Both the position numbers and the translations under genes were made by a program. A DNA stretch of 9,766 nucleotides from Aquificota bacterium (GTDB lineage: Bacteria; Aquificota; Aquificia; Aquificales; Hydrogenothermaceae): assembly GCA_013153235.1 (NCBI GenBank), contig JAADEU010000101.1:1-9766 (forward strand), given 5' to 3'. Position 1 is the stretch's first letter. Each line of letters opens with the position of its first letter. The notes beneath the pieces are model-generated. The model was not told where the DNA came from and searched no databases. It saw only the letters and a program-made list of their open reading frames with translations. Shown in pieces: positions 1 through 7,171 of the stretch.

Positions 1-27
1 GTATTAAAAGTATTGTAAAAATATGAG

Positions 28-54
28 CTTACACCACATTATATATAGTATAAT
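28..54 (+). promoter_or_regulatory. Putative sigma70-type promoter of hemN
   Basis: A perfect TATAAT hexamer lies at 49-54, about 30 bases ahead of the hemN start. The best -35 match is CTTACA at 28-33 (4 of 6 to TTGACA) with a short 15-base spacer, so the -35 is weak. The surrounding sequence is very AT-rich, so a chance -10 match is possible. Transcription would begin near 61 and probably continue through the PEBP gene downstream. Confidence 0.45.
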
Positions 55-72
55 TTCCAAAATATTGAATAA

Positions 73-77
73 GAGGT
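73..77 (+). promoter_or_regulatory. Ribosome binding site deciding the hemN start
   Basis: GAGGT at 73-77 lies 7 bases before the ATG at 85 but only 1 base before the ATG at 79. The normal spacing favours 85 as the true start, removing two residues (Met-Val) from the longest reading frame. Confidence 0.65.
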
Positions 78-84
78 AATGGTT

Positions 85-1470
85 ATGGCTTTTCATCCAC
101 AGGACGTTAAGTTTGATATAGACCTTATTATGAAATATGCAAAACCGGCCCCGAGATACACAAGTTATCCCACTGCCCAGGAATTCACACCGTCGCTCAC
201 AGAAAGCCAGTGGAGACAGAAGGTTATCCAGTCAAATGAGAGGAAAACACCCCTGTCCCTTTATTTTCACATACCATTCTGTGAATCTGCATGTCATTTC
301 TGTGGCTGTAATGTGATTATTACCAGAAGGAAAGAGGTTGTGGAACCCTATCTGGAACATCTATTTAAGGAGATGGACATAATGGGTTCCCTTCTGGATA
401 AATCCAGAAAGGTCGTGCAGCTCCACTGGGGTGGAGGAACGCCTAATTACCTTGAGGATGACCAGACAGTCAGACTTATGGAGGAAATCAAAAAGAGATT
501 TGATTTTGATGAAAATGCTGAGATTTCCATTGAAATAGACCCAAGACACGTGACAAAGGAAAGGATTTTTCTCCTGAGAAAAATAGGTTTTAACAGGGTA
601 AGTTTTGGTATACAGGATTTTAATAGAAAGGTTCAGGAAGCGGTAAACAGAATCCAGCCTGAAGAGATGATTTTTGATGTTATGTCCTGGATAAGGGAGG
701 CAGGGTTTGAAAGTGTGAATATTGACCTGATATACGGTCTTCCATACCAGACGCTGGAAACATTCTCAGAAACGGTGGAAAAGGTAATAAAACTGAATCC
801 TGACAGAATTGCCAATTTTAATTACGCCCATGTTCCCTGGCTGAAGAGACTTCAGAGGATGATTGATGAATCTGCACTTCCACCTCCACAGGAAAAACTG
901 GACATCCTTAAGATGACAATAGAAAAGCTCACAGATGCCGGATATATATTTATAGGAATGGACCATTTTGCAAAACCTGATGATGAGCTGGCTGTTGCCC
1001 AGAGAGAAAGAACCCTCCACAGGAACTTCCAGGGTTACACAACCCATGCAGAGGCAGAGCTTATTGGATTTGGTGCAACTTCCATCAGTATGCTGTATGA
1101 CGCATATGCCCAGAACCATAAGAAACTCAGGGATTACTATGGGATGATTGAAGAGGGAAAACTCCCTATAGAAAGGGGTGTGATTCTCAATCAGGACGAT
1201 ATACTCAGAAGGGATGTGATAATGAGACTTATGTCCCACTTCCAGCTATATAAAAAAGAGATAGAGGAAAAATACGGAATCGATTTTGACAGCTATTTTT
1301 CTGAAGAGATGGAGCAGCTTAAGGAGCTTGAGAAGGACGGTCTTGTAAGACTGTATCCTGACAGAATAGATGTTACCCCTGCCGGCAGGTTGCTAATCAG
1401 GAATATAGCGGTTACATTTGACATCTATACAAGGGCAAAGAAAGAAAAGAGATTTTCCAAGGCTATATAA
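85..1470 (+). CDS. hemN: Oxygen-independent coproporphyrinogen III dehydrogenase HemN
   Basis: This cytosolic radical SAM enzyme oxidatively decarboxylates two propionates of coproporphyrinogen III to give protoporphyrinogen IX without oxygen, a late step of haem synthesis. The cluster motif C-x3-C-x2-C-x-C is at residues 66, 70, 73 and 75 (start at 85). The fourth cysteine and the early PRYTSYPTA block separate true HemN from the HemW chaperone family, which lacks them. The SAM-binding GGGTP is near residues 116-120. The stretch NFQGYTTHAEAELIGFG and the C-terminal DDILRRDVI helix region are also HemN-like. At 461 residues it matches the usual length of about 457. The start at 85 is chosen from ribosome-site spacing; ATG at 79 is the alternative. 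The gene is probably cotranscribed with the PEBP gene 15 bases downstream. An anaerobic or microaerobic lifestyle is consistent. Confidence 0.96.
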   Translation: MAFHPQDVKFDIDLIMKYAKPAPRYTSYPTAQEFTPSLTESQWRQKVIQSNERKTPLSLYFHIPFCESACHFCGCNVIITRRKEVVEPYLEHLFKEMDIMGSLLDKSRKVVQLHWGGGTPNYLEDDQTVRLMEEIKKRFDFDENAEISIEIDPRHVTKERIFLLRKIGFNRVSFGIQDFNRKVQEAVNRIQPEEMIFDVMSWIREAGFESVNIDLIYGLPYQTLETFSETVEKVIKLNPDRIANFNYAHVPWLKRLQRMIDESALPPPQEKLDILKMTIEKLTDAGYIFIGMDHFAKPDDELAVAQRERTLHRNFQGYTTHAEAELIGFGATSISMLYDAYAQNHKKLRDYYGMIEEGKLPIERGVILNQDDILRRDVIMRLMSHFQLYKKEIEEKYGIDFDSYFSEEMEQLKELEKDGLVRLYPDRIDVTPAGRLLIRNIAVTFDIYTRAKKEKRFSKAI

Positions 1471-1472
1471 AT

Positions 1473-1479
1473 GGGAGGT
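1473..1479 (+). promoter_or_regulatory. Ribosome binding site deciding the PEBP gene start
   Basis: GGGAGGT at 1473-1479 overlaps the first possible ATG (1471) and sits 7 bases before the ATG at 1486. It can only serve the latter, so the five-residue extension MGGFF is not expected to be translated. Confidence 0.75.
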
Positions 1480-1485
1480 TTTTTT

Positions 1486-2067
1486 ATGGCAATGCTCAGG
1501 GCATTTTTTGTTATTGGTATTTCACTTTTTTTTCTGTCCTGTGTCCAGTACATTGCAGGTGAAAAAAACAGTATGGAGTTAAGCAAACAGGAAGCTCCGG
1601 GGCTTTCATTTTTTCTCCGTTCTTCGGCATTTATGAATGATACCTATATACCTGTGAAGTACACCTGTGATGGGGAAAATATTTCTCCTGACCTGTTCTG
1701 GGGAGATTTTCCTCCAGGGACACAGAGTTTTGTGATTATAATGGAGGACCCGGATGCACCATTTGGCCTTTTTATACACTGGATTGTTTATGATATCCCT
1801 TACTATGTAACTTCTCTGAAGGAAGGACTTCCAAAGTTATCTGTTGTGGAAGGTGTTATCAAACAGGGGTTAAATGATTTTGGAAAAATAGGCTACGATG
1901 GCCCGTGTCCACCAAGGGGCATGCCGCACAGGTATTTTATAAGAATCTATGCCCTTGATATCCCTACACTGGGTCTGCCTCCAGGGGCAACAAAAGAGGA
2001 TGTCAGGTATGCAATGGAAGGCCATATACTGGCCCAGACATACCTGATGGGAAGATACGGAAGATAA
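1486..2067 (+). CDS. YbhB/YbcL-family PEBP protein, probable lipoprotein
   Basis: The protein belongs to the phosphatidylethanolamine-binding (PEBP/RKIP) superfamily, bacterial YbhB/YbcL branch, whose substrate is generally unknown. The ligand-pocket signatures are present: DPDAP at residues 88-92, HW at 98-99, GYDGPCPPRG at 136-145 and HRY at 148-150, followed by the family's RIYALD strand. An N-terminal hydrophobic segment (about residues 5-18) ends in F-L-S-C with cysteine 19, which looks like a lipoprotein signal. However, Phe at -3 and Leu at -2 are poor matches to the usual [LVI]-[ASTVI]-[GAS]-C. If lipidated, the PEBP domain (about 38-193) would act in the periplasm or at an envelope membrane. 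Without lipidation it could be an N-terminally anchored or secreted protein. The total of 193 residues is normal for the domain plus leader. The gene follows hemN closely and ends exactly where the convergent barrel gene ends. Confidence 0.9.
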   Translation: MAMLRAFFVIGISLFFLSCVQYIAGEKNSMELSKQEAPGLSFFLRSSAFMNDTYIPVKYTCDGENISPDLFWGDFPPGTQSFVIIMEDPDAPFGLFIHWIVYDIPYYVTSLKEGLPKLSVVEGVIKQGLNDFGKIGYDGPCPPRGMPHRYFIRIYALDIPTLGLPPGATKEDVRYAMEGHILAQTYLMGRYGR

Positions 2068-2793
2068 TCAGAACAGGTATCCAAGTGTAAACTGTAGAAC
2101 CTGCCTTTTGGATTCTGGCTGTAGATAACAACCTGAGAGGGAACAGGCAGGGTCTGATTTTTTCCATTTATCGTAGGAGTATACAACTTCCGCTGTTATT
2201 CTGGATACCCTGACGCCTCCTCCTACTGAGAAGAACAGCCCTGATTTAGGTTTTATTGTTATTCCGCCGATGGAGGGCTGATTCTTTGTTTCAAGGTTAA
2301 ATCTGTACTCTCCGAAACACCACAGCTCAACATCTTCCATATCTGTTTTAATTCCTGCCCTGACAGGGATGTACCACTGACTCCAGGTTTCTGTGTACCC
2401 GATGGCGGTATCAACAGTTTCAATATTTCTCTTCCAGTAATCGTAACCTGTTCCTGTTTCTCCGTAGAAAATACCGAGTTCTTTGCCTATGGCTATCTTA
2501 GTTTTTACACCCCAGTAATTTGTGTCGGACTCTACAGGTGTACCGGCCCATGTAGCCCCGTCGTACTTTACACTTCCTATTTCCACCCCAATGTAGGGTT
2601 TCAGATATAAAACAGGGGTTTCAAACTTATGTGTCGCCCCTATTTCGTGGAGAAATCCACTTTCTTTAAGCAGTTTATTCCCTGAATCTCCAAATTCTTC
2701 CCATACAAAGGATTTAAGTGAGTACTGGAATTCAACGGCAAAAGCCCCTGATGACAGAAGTATTCCTGCGAATATAAGTCTGGAAGCCTTCAT
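2068..2793 (-). CDS. Outer-membrane beta-barrel protein, function unknown
   Basis: I do not recognise a named family. The 241-residue product starts with a classic Sec signal peptide (Lys2, Arg5, hydrophobic core, small residues) with a likely cut after A-F-A at residue 19. The mature part has alternating hydrophobic/polar strands rich in Tyr, Trp and Gly (for example VLYLKPYIGVEIG, LGIFYGETGTGYDYW, WYIPVRAGIK, LQFTLGYLF). It ends in Phe, the terminal aromatic typical of Bam-assembled barrels. The size suits an 8- to 10-strand barrel. Two cysteines six residues apart (CSLSGC) in the last loop could form a disulfide. The start is supported by AAGGAG at 2802-2807, 8 bases upstream. It is a lone gene, convergent with the PEBP gene and divergent from uvrA. 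Confidence is high for location and fold type, low for role. Confidence 0.82.
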   Translation of the reverse strand: MKASRLIFAGILLSSGAFAVEFQYSLKSFVWEEFGDSGNKLLKESGFLHEIGATHKFETPVLYLKPYIGVEIGSVKYDGATWAGTPVESDTNYWGVKTKIAIGKELGIFYGETGTGYDYWKRNIETVDTAIGYTETWSQWYIPVRAGIKTDMEDVELWCFGEYRFNLETKNQPSIGGITIKPKSGLFFSVGGGVRVSRITAEVVYSYDKWKKSDPACSLSGCYLQPESKRQVLQFTLGYLF

Positions 2794-2892
2794 TCACCTG
2801 TCTCCTTTTTTCTTGATTTTTCGTATATCTGGAACAGATTCTTTAGGTCATTGTATCATATAAGTTTAACCACAATACCGAGGTAGGGATAC
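2794..2892. promoter_or_regulatory. Divergent promoter region between barrel gene and uvrA
   Basis: Both flanking genes must be started from this 99-base gap or from within each other. Its AT-rich core at 2851-2868 holds -10-like hexamers on both strands (TATAAG at 2859-2864 and TATCAT at 2854-2859 on +; TATGAT at 2855-2860 on -). No convincing -35 element pairs with any of them. I see no clear LexA-type (SOS) inverted repeat. The uvrA ribosome site GAGGT is at 2880-2884. Confidence 0.35.
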
Positions 2893-5658
2893 ATGGACAG
2901 AATAGTAATACATGGAGCCCGTCAGCATAATTTAAAAAATATTGACCTGGAGATTCCAAAAAATAAACTTGTTGTTATAACTGGCCCTTCAGGTTCAGGT
3001 AAGTCCTCCCTTGCATTTGATACCATCTATGCAGAGGGACAGAGAAGGTATGTGGAAAGTCTATCTGCCTATGCACGGCAGTTTCTGGGACTGATGGAAA
3101 AGCCGGATGTTGATAGCATTGATGGACTCTCTCCCGCAATTGCAATAGACCAGAAAACAACCTCCAAAAATCCCCGTTCAACAGTTGGAACAGTTACAGA
3201 GATATACGACTACCTGAGACTGTTATTTGCCAGGGTCGGAAAACCCCACTGCCCTGAATGTGGTAATCAGATTGCCTCCCAGTCTCCTGAAGAAATAGTC
3301 CAGCAGATTCTAAAGCTACCGGAAGGAACAAAGCTCCAGATTCTGGCCCCGGTGGTCAGGGGCAAAAAAGGTGAGCATAAGGACATTCTGGAGAAGGTTG
3401 GCAGGATGGGATATCCCCGGGTACGGATAGATGGTCAGGTTTACATGACAGATGAGCTACCGTCCCTTGAAAAAAATAAAAAGCACACCATAGAGGTGGT
3501 TGTAGACAGGATAATTATAAAGGAAGGAATCAGAACAAGGCTTGTGGATAGTATAGAGCAGGCTCTGAAAATAGGGGACGGGGTTGTTATTGTAAACAAT
3601 GTTTCCACAGGGGAAGAAACGGTATTCAGTGAGAAGTTTGCATGTCCTGAGCACGGCTTTTCTATAGCGGAGCTTTCCCCTAGACTGTTTTCCTTTAACA
3701 GTCCTTACGGTGCCTGCCCTGAATGTAAAGGACTGGGGGTTATACACAGGATAGATGTGGATGCCCTTGTGGATTACAACAGGGCTGTTATTGAGGCATT
3801 CAGAATTACAGATAGTTTTTTCTTCAAGTACATAAAGGGAATGATTTATGACATCATTTACTACTACGGCCTGAACAAGTACACCAGATTCAAAGACCTC
3901 CCTGAAAAGGTCAGGGATGAGCTTCTCCTTGAGATAGTTCCCCATCTGGAAAGAAAGTACCTTGAAACGGATAACGAGAAACAGAGGGATGAGCTGGAAA
4001 AGTACATCAGGGAGATAACATGCCCTGTCTGTAAAGGCTCAAGACTCAGGTCAGAGGCCCTCTACGTCCACATAATGGGAAGGTCAATATGGGATGTTGT
4101 CAGGATGAATATAAATCAGGCCTACACCTTTTTTGAGGAGTTTGAGAATACCCCTATGTCCCATAAAGACAGGGTTATTGCAGAGAAGATAATAAAGGAA
4201 ATAAAAGAGAGACTCAGATTCCTGATTGATGTGGGCCTTGATTACCTGACCCTCGACAGGTCTGCCACCACACTGTCAGGTGGTGAGGCCCAGAGGATAA
4301 GACTTGCCACACAGATAGGTTCAAAACTTTCCGGGGTTCTGTATGTACTGGATGAACCATCGATAGGTCTCCATCCCAGGGATACGGCAAAGCTGATAAG
4401 TACACTTAAAGAGCTAAGGGACCTTGATAATACAGTTATTGTTGTGGAGCACGACCCGGAAACCATCGAGGAGGCAGACTTTATTATTGATATGGGTCCA
4501 GGTAGTGGTGTGTTCGGTGGTGAGGTTGTGGCAGCAGGAACTCCCAGAGAGATAATGGAAAATGAAAAATCCCTTACCGGCAAGTATATGAGTGGAAAGC
4601 TGAAAATACCTGTTCCGGAAAAGAGAAGAACACCTGACCCTGAAAAGAAACTGGTGATAAGGGGTGCCAGGGAGCATAACCTGAAAAATATAGATGTTGA
4701 GATACCACTGGGGCTGTTTGTTGCCATAACCGGTGTTTCAGGGAGTGGAAAGTCTACACTGATATACGATATACTCTGGCAGGCCGCTAAAAACAGGTTC
4801 CACCACAGAAATGAGTATGTCGGCAAACATACTGCAATAGAGGGATGGGAATTTATAGACAAAGTGGTAAATGTTGACCAGTCTCCAATAGGCAGAACCC
4901 CCCGTTCTAATCCGGCCACATACACGAAGGTTTTTGACCACATCAGGGCTCTGTTCGCTGCCACACCGGAGGCGAAAATAAGGGGCTATACCCCCGGGAG
5001 GTTCTCATTTAATGTAAAGGGGGGGAGATGTGAAGCCTGTAAAGGTGACGGTGTTGTTAAGATAGAGATGCACTTCCTCCCTGATGTTTATGTGACCTGT
5101 GAGGTGTGTGGGGGTAAGAGGTACAACAGGGAAACCCTTTCAGTTGAATACAAAGGGAAAAATATTGCGGATATACTGGAAATGACGGTTGCTGAGGCCC
5201 TTGAATTTTTCCATAATGTTCCCTCTATAAGGAATAAACTGAAGGTCCTTTATGATGTTGGGCTGGACTACATAAAGCTTGGCCAGCCTGCCACCACACT
5301 GTCAGGAGGAGAGGCCCAGAGAATAAAGCTTACAAGGGAGCTCTCAAAAAGGGATACAGGAAGAACACTGTACCTCCTTGATGAGCCTACAACAGGACTG
5401 CACTCTCATGATGTTGAGAAACTGATACGGGTACTGAACAGGCTGGTTGAAAAGGGTAACACAGTTGTGGTGATTGAGCATAATCTTGATGTTATAAAAA
5501 ATGCAGACTGGATTATAGACCTTGGTCCTGAAGGTGGAGATGGTGGGGGCCAGATAGTTGCCTGTGGAACACCTGAAGAGGTTATGAATAATGCCAGTTC
5601 CTATACAGGTCAGTTTCTCAGGAAGTATCTGGAAAGGGAAAGGTTAACCAGCGTGTAA
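2893..5658 (+). CDS. uvrA: Excinuclease ABC subunit UvrA
   Basis: UvrA is the damage-recognition ATPase of nucleotide excision repair. It works as a dimer in the cytosol and loads UvrB at bulky lesions. The order of motifs is complete. Module I has Walker A GPSGSGKS (31-38), signature LSGGEAQ (461-467) and Walker B LYVLDEPS (483-490). Module II has Walker A GVSGSGKS (614-621), signature LSGGEAQ (803-809) and Walker B LYLLDEP (826-832). The C-terminal zinc finger is C713/C716/C736/C739. The first zinc site reads C251-x2-H254 then C275/C278, so one cysteine is replaced by histidine. Two further CxxC pairs occur at 120/123 and 377/380. At 921 residues it is close to the 940 of E. coli UvrA. The ATG at 2893 follows GAGGT with 8-base spacing. 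The hydrolase gene follows 50 bases later on the same strand and might be cotranscribed, but it has no obvious repair role. Confidence 0.98.
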   Translation: MDRIVIHGARQHNLKNIDLEIPKNKLVVITGPSGSGKSSLAFDTIYAEGQRRYVESLSAYARQFLGLMEKPDVDSIDGLSPAIAIDQKTTSKNPRSTVGTVTEIYDYLRLLFARVGKPHCPECGNQIASQSPEEIVQQILKLPEGTKLQILAPVVRGKKGEHKDILEKVGRMGYPRVRIDGQVYMTDELPSLEKNKKHTIEVVVDRIIIKEGIRTRLVDSIEQALKIGDGVVIVNNVSTGEETVFSEKFACPEHGFSIAELSPRLFSFNSPYGACPECKGLGVIHRIDVDALVDYNRAVIEAFRITDSFFFKYIKGMIYDIIYYYGLNKYTRFKDLPEKVRDELLLEIVPHLERKYLETDNEKQRDELEKYIREITCPVCKGSRLRSEALYVHIMGRSIWDVVRMNINQAYTFFEEFENTPMSHKDRVIAEKIIKEIKERLRFLIDVGLDYLTLDRSATTLSGGEAQRIRLATQIGSKLSGVLYVLDEPSIGLHPRDTAKLISTLKELRDLDNTVIVVEHDPETIEEADFIIDMGPGSGVFGGEVVAAGTPREIMENEKSLTGKYMSGKLKIPVPEKRRTPDPEKKLVIRGAREHNLKNIDVEIPLGLFVAITGVSGSGKSTLIYDILWQAAKNRFHHRNEYVGKHTAIEGWEFIDKVVNVDQSPIGRTPRSNPATYTKVFDHIRALFAATPEAKIRGYTPGRFSFNVKGGRCEACKGDGVVKIEMHFLPDVYVTCEVCGGKRYNRETLSVEYKGKNIADILEMTVAEALEFFHNVPSIRNKLKVLYDVGLDYIKLGQPATTLSGGEAQRIKLTRELSKRDTGRTLYLLDEPTTGLHSHDVEKLIRVLNRLVEKGNTVVVIEHNLDVIKNADWIIDLGPEGGDGGGQIVACGTPEEVMNNASSYTGQFLRKYLERERLTSV

Positions 5659-5696
5659 AATAGCATTATATTTATCATTATAAAAATTTTTTTAGG

Positions 5697-5701
5697 GGAG
5701 G
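5697..5701 (+). promoter_or_regulatory. Ribosome binding site supporting a TTG start
   Basis: GGAGG at 5697-5701, inside the purine run GGGGAGGGAGAG, is 7 bases ahead of the TTG at 5709. The spacing is standard and makes the rare start codon credible. The fold-defining first strand and HGW motif begin at once after it, so a later start would break the domain. Confidence 0.7.
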
Positions 5702-5708
5702 GAGAGTC

Positions 5709-7112
5709 TTGAGGGACGTTACCGTAATAATCCACGGCTGGAGTGACTGTTCTGAAAGTTTTAAGGACCTGAAACAGTTCCTTATCGAAAATGGAATCGG
5801 TACTGTAGAAACAATCTACTATGCAGATTACGAGTCCAGGGAGGATAATCTCACATTCTACGACGTTATAGATGGTCTGTACGATAGATTCAGGGAAAGG
5901 GGTTTTATAGACCGGGACGGAAATCCCCTGGTAAATCTAAATGTGATTGTTCATTCAACAGGGGGTCTGGTTATAAGACACTTCATCTCTGAATACTACG
6001 GCAACCGGATTGAAAAATGCCCTGTAAAAAAGGTAATAATGCTTGCACCTGCCAATTTTGGTTCACCACTTGCCCAGTACGGTAAATCCCTGCTTGGAAT
6101 GGTTTTCAAAGGCAGATACAAATTCGGTGATATGTTTGAGGTTGGGAGGAAGCTCCTAAATGGTCTGGAACTTGCAAGTCCGTATCAATGGTATCTTGCC
6201 CACAGGGATATTTTTGTAGACAGTCCCTACTACAATAGAAACCAGATTCAGACATTTATATTTGTTGGCTCTAATGGTTATTCTGGTCTTAGGAAGATAG
6301 TAAACAAAAAGGGAACCGATGGAACGGTTGTTATATCAGGGACGGACATCAATTCTGTTAAGTTTACGGTAGACTTTACAGGTGATGTTGAAAAGGTTTC
6401 CCACCTCCATCCCGGGGTTGATGTTGTGTGGGGGGTTTTGAGGGGTTACAACCACGGGAGTATTGTTGACGATATAAAATCCGGTAAAAAAAGCAGGATT
6501 GGCCAGCTGATTCTGGATGCCCTCAGGGTAAAAACCCCTGAAGAGTTTGGACAGTTAAAGGCTAAATTGGATGAAATTACAGAAAGGACATTCAAAGACA
6601 GGGAGATATACCAGCAGTTTTTTATAAGGGCTGTGGATGACCACAGAAAACCTGTAAAGGATTACACGGTGGAGTTTTTTGTATACAGGTACAGTGAAAA
6701 ATATCTGAAGAATGGAACTGTAACAAAAAGCAGGTTGTCTTCAAGGGAACTTTACTGGAGTGAAAAGATACACGGTTACATCACAGACGAATTCCATACA
6801 AATTCCACAGACTCCTCTTTTAGAAGATTCCTTGTGGGGATTAAAGGCCTCAAAAGGAAGATTGAGGAATGCTGTAGAGACCTTGGTTCTGACATTATAC
6901 TCAGTGTAAAGATTCATGTGCCTAGGATAGACCAGGGAATCTACTACGAAACAAAAAAGCTGAAAAACATCGTTCTGCTAAAAACAGAAAACCATACACT
7001 CCCTGCTGGGGATGTGTCCCTGTTTTACCCCAATACCACCACATTGATGGAGCTCAAGGTAAACAGGGCTACAAAATATGTTACTGTAGGACTTAAACCC
7101 AGGAAGCACTGA
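5709..7112 (+). CDS. Alpha/beta hydrolase (lipase/esterase-like) with unknown C-terminal region
   Basis: The N-terminal 250 or so residues read as an alpha/beta-hydrolase of the lipase type. Strand VTVIIHGW (4-11) gives the oxyanion-hole HG. The nucleophile elbow is NVIVHSTGG with Ser83, where Val replaces the first Gly of the usual G-x-S-x-G. GTDGTV (202-207) offers Asp204 as the acid and YNHGSI (247-252) offers His249 as the base. LAPANFGSP (112-120) is the strand after the elbow seen in lipases. Residues from about 255 to 467 form a second, Lys/Arg-rich, mixed helix and beta region that I cannot assign. It opens with a charged helix (about 277-300) and continues with predicted strands. No signal peptide or membrane segment is seen, so it is probably cytosolic. 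The substrate is unknown; a lipid, thioester or ester is a family-level guess. Translation starts at TTG. The gene lies between uvrA (50 bases) and the bacterioferritin gene (59 bases). Confidence 0.85.
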   Translation: MRDVTVIIHGWSDCSESFKDLKQFLIENGIGTVETIYYADYESREDNLTFYDVIDGLYDRFRERGFIDRDGNPLVNLNVIVHSTGGLVIRHFISEYYGNRIEKCPVKKVIMLAPANFGSPLAQYGKSLLGMVFKGRYKFGDMFEVGRKLLNGLELASPYQWYLAHRDIFVDSPYYNRNQIQTFIFVGSNGYSGLRKIVNKKGTDGTVVISGTDINSVKFTVDFTGDVEKVSHLHPGVDVVWGVLRGYNHGSIVDDIKSGKKSRIGQLILDALRVKTPEEFGQLKAKLDEITERTFKDREIYQQFFIRAVDDHRKPVKDYTVEFFVYRYSEKYLKNGTVTKSRLSSRELYWSEKIHGYITDEFHTNSTDSSFRRFLVGIKGLKRKIEECCRDLGSDIILSVKIHVPRIDQGIYYETKKLKNIVLLKTENHTLPAGDVSLFYPNTTTLMELKVNRATKYVTVGLKPRKH

Positions 7113-7117
7113 AGGGG

Positions 7118-7146
7118 TTGACAGCTAAATCAGTAATAATTACTAT
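7118..7146 (+). promoter_or_regulatory. Promoter of the bacterioferritin-like gene
   Basis: A perfect -35 TTGACA at 7118-7123 is followed after exactly 17 bases by TACTAT at 7141-7146 (4 of 6 to TATAAT). This predicts transcription from about 7153 and a short leader of about 20 bases ending in the AGGAGG ribosome site. The gene can therefore be expressed apart from the upstream hydrolase gene. Confidence 0.7.
7132..7144. promoter_or_regulatory. Candidate operator: 6-1-6 inverted repeat in the promoter
   Basis: AGTAAT-A-ATTACT is a perfect inverted repeat lying in the promoter spacer and overlapping the -10 box, a position where a bound repressor would block RNA polymerase. Its core TAAT-A-ATTA is the same as the inner part of the 7-1-7 Fur and PerR box consensus, while the outer positions differ. 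A Fur/PerR-family regulator acting on an iron-storage gene would make sense but is an inference. In AT-rich DNA a repeat this short can arise by chance. Confidence 0.4.
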
Positions 7147-7159
7147 TAAAAATAAATCC

Positions 7160-7165
7160 AGGAGG
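7160..7165 (+). promoter_or_regulatory. Ribosome binding site deciding the bacterioferritin start
   Basis: AGGAGG at 7160-7165 is 6 bases before the ATG at 7172. The longer in-frame TTG at 7118 has no such site and is itself the first three bases of the TTGACA promoter element, so it cannot be the start of this transcript. Confidence 0.85.
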
Positions 7166-7171
7166 AGCAAG

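Noticed and set aside
766..1239. A 157-codon minus-strand frame inside hemN
   Set aside because: It is antisense to conserved HemN blocks, and the His/Cys/Ile-rich translation lacks any recognisable domain.
4242..4964. A 240-codon open frame on the minus strand inside uvrA
   Set aside because: It is fully antisense to conserved UvrA motifs, its serine-rich translation reflects the complement of uvrA codons, and there is no ribosome site or protein-like motif.
5659..5708. A possible uvrA terminator or hydrolase promoter in the AT-rich gap (TATAAAAATTTTTTTA)
   Set aside because: The only inverted repeat is the trivial AAAAATTTTT with no GC stem, and TATAAA at 5679-5684 has no acceptable -35 partner.
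7118..7171. An 18-residue N-terminal extension of the bacterioferritin-like protein from TTG at 7118
   Set aside because: The TTG is part of the TTGACA -35 element, the extension is basic and unlike the family, and AGGAGG points to ATG at 7172.
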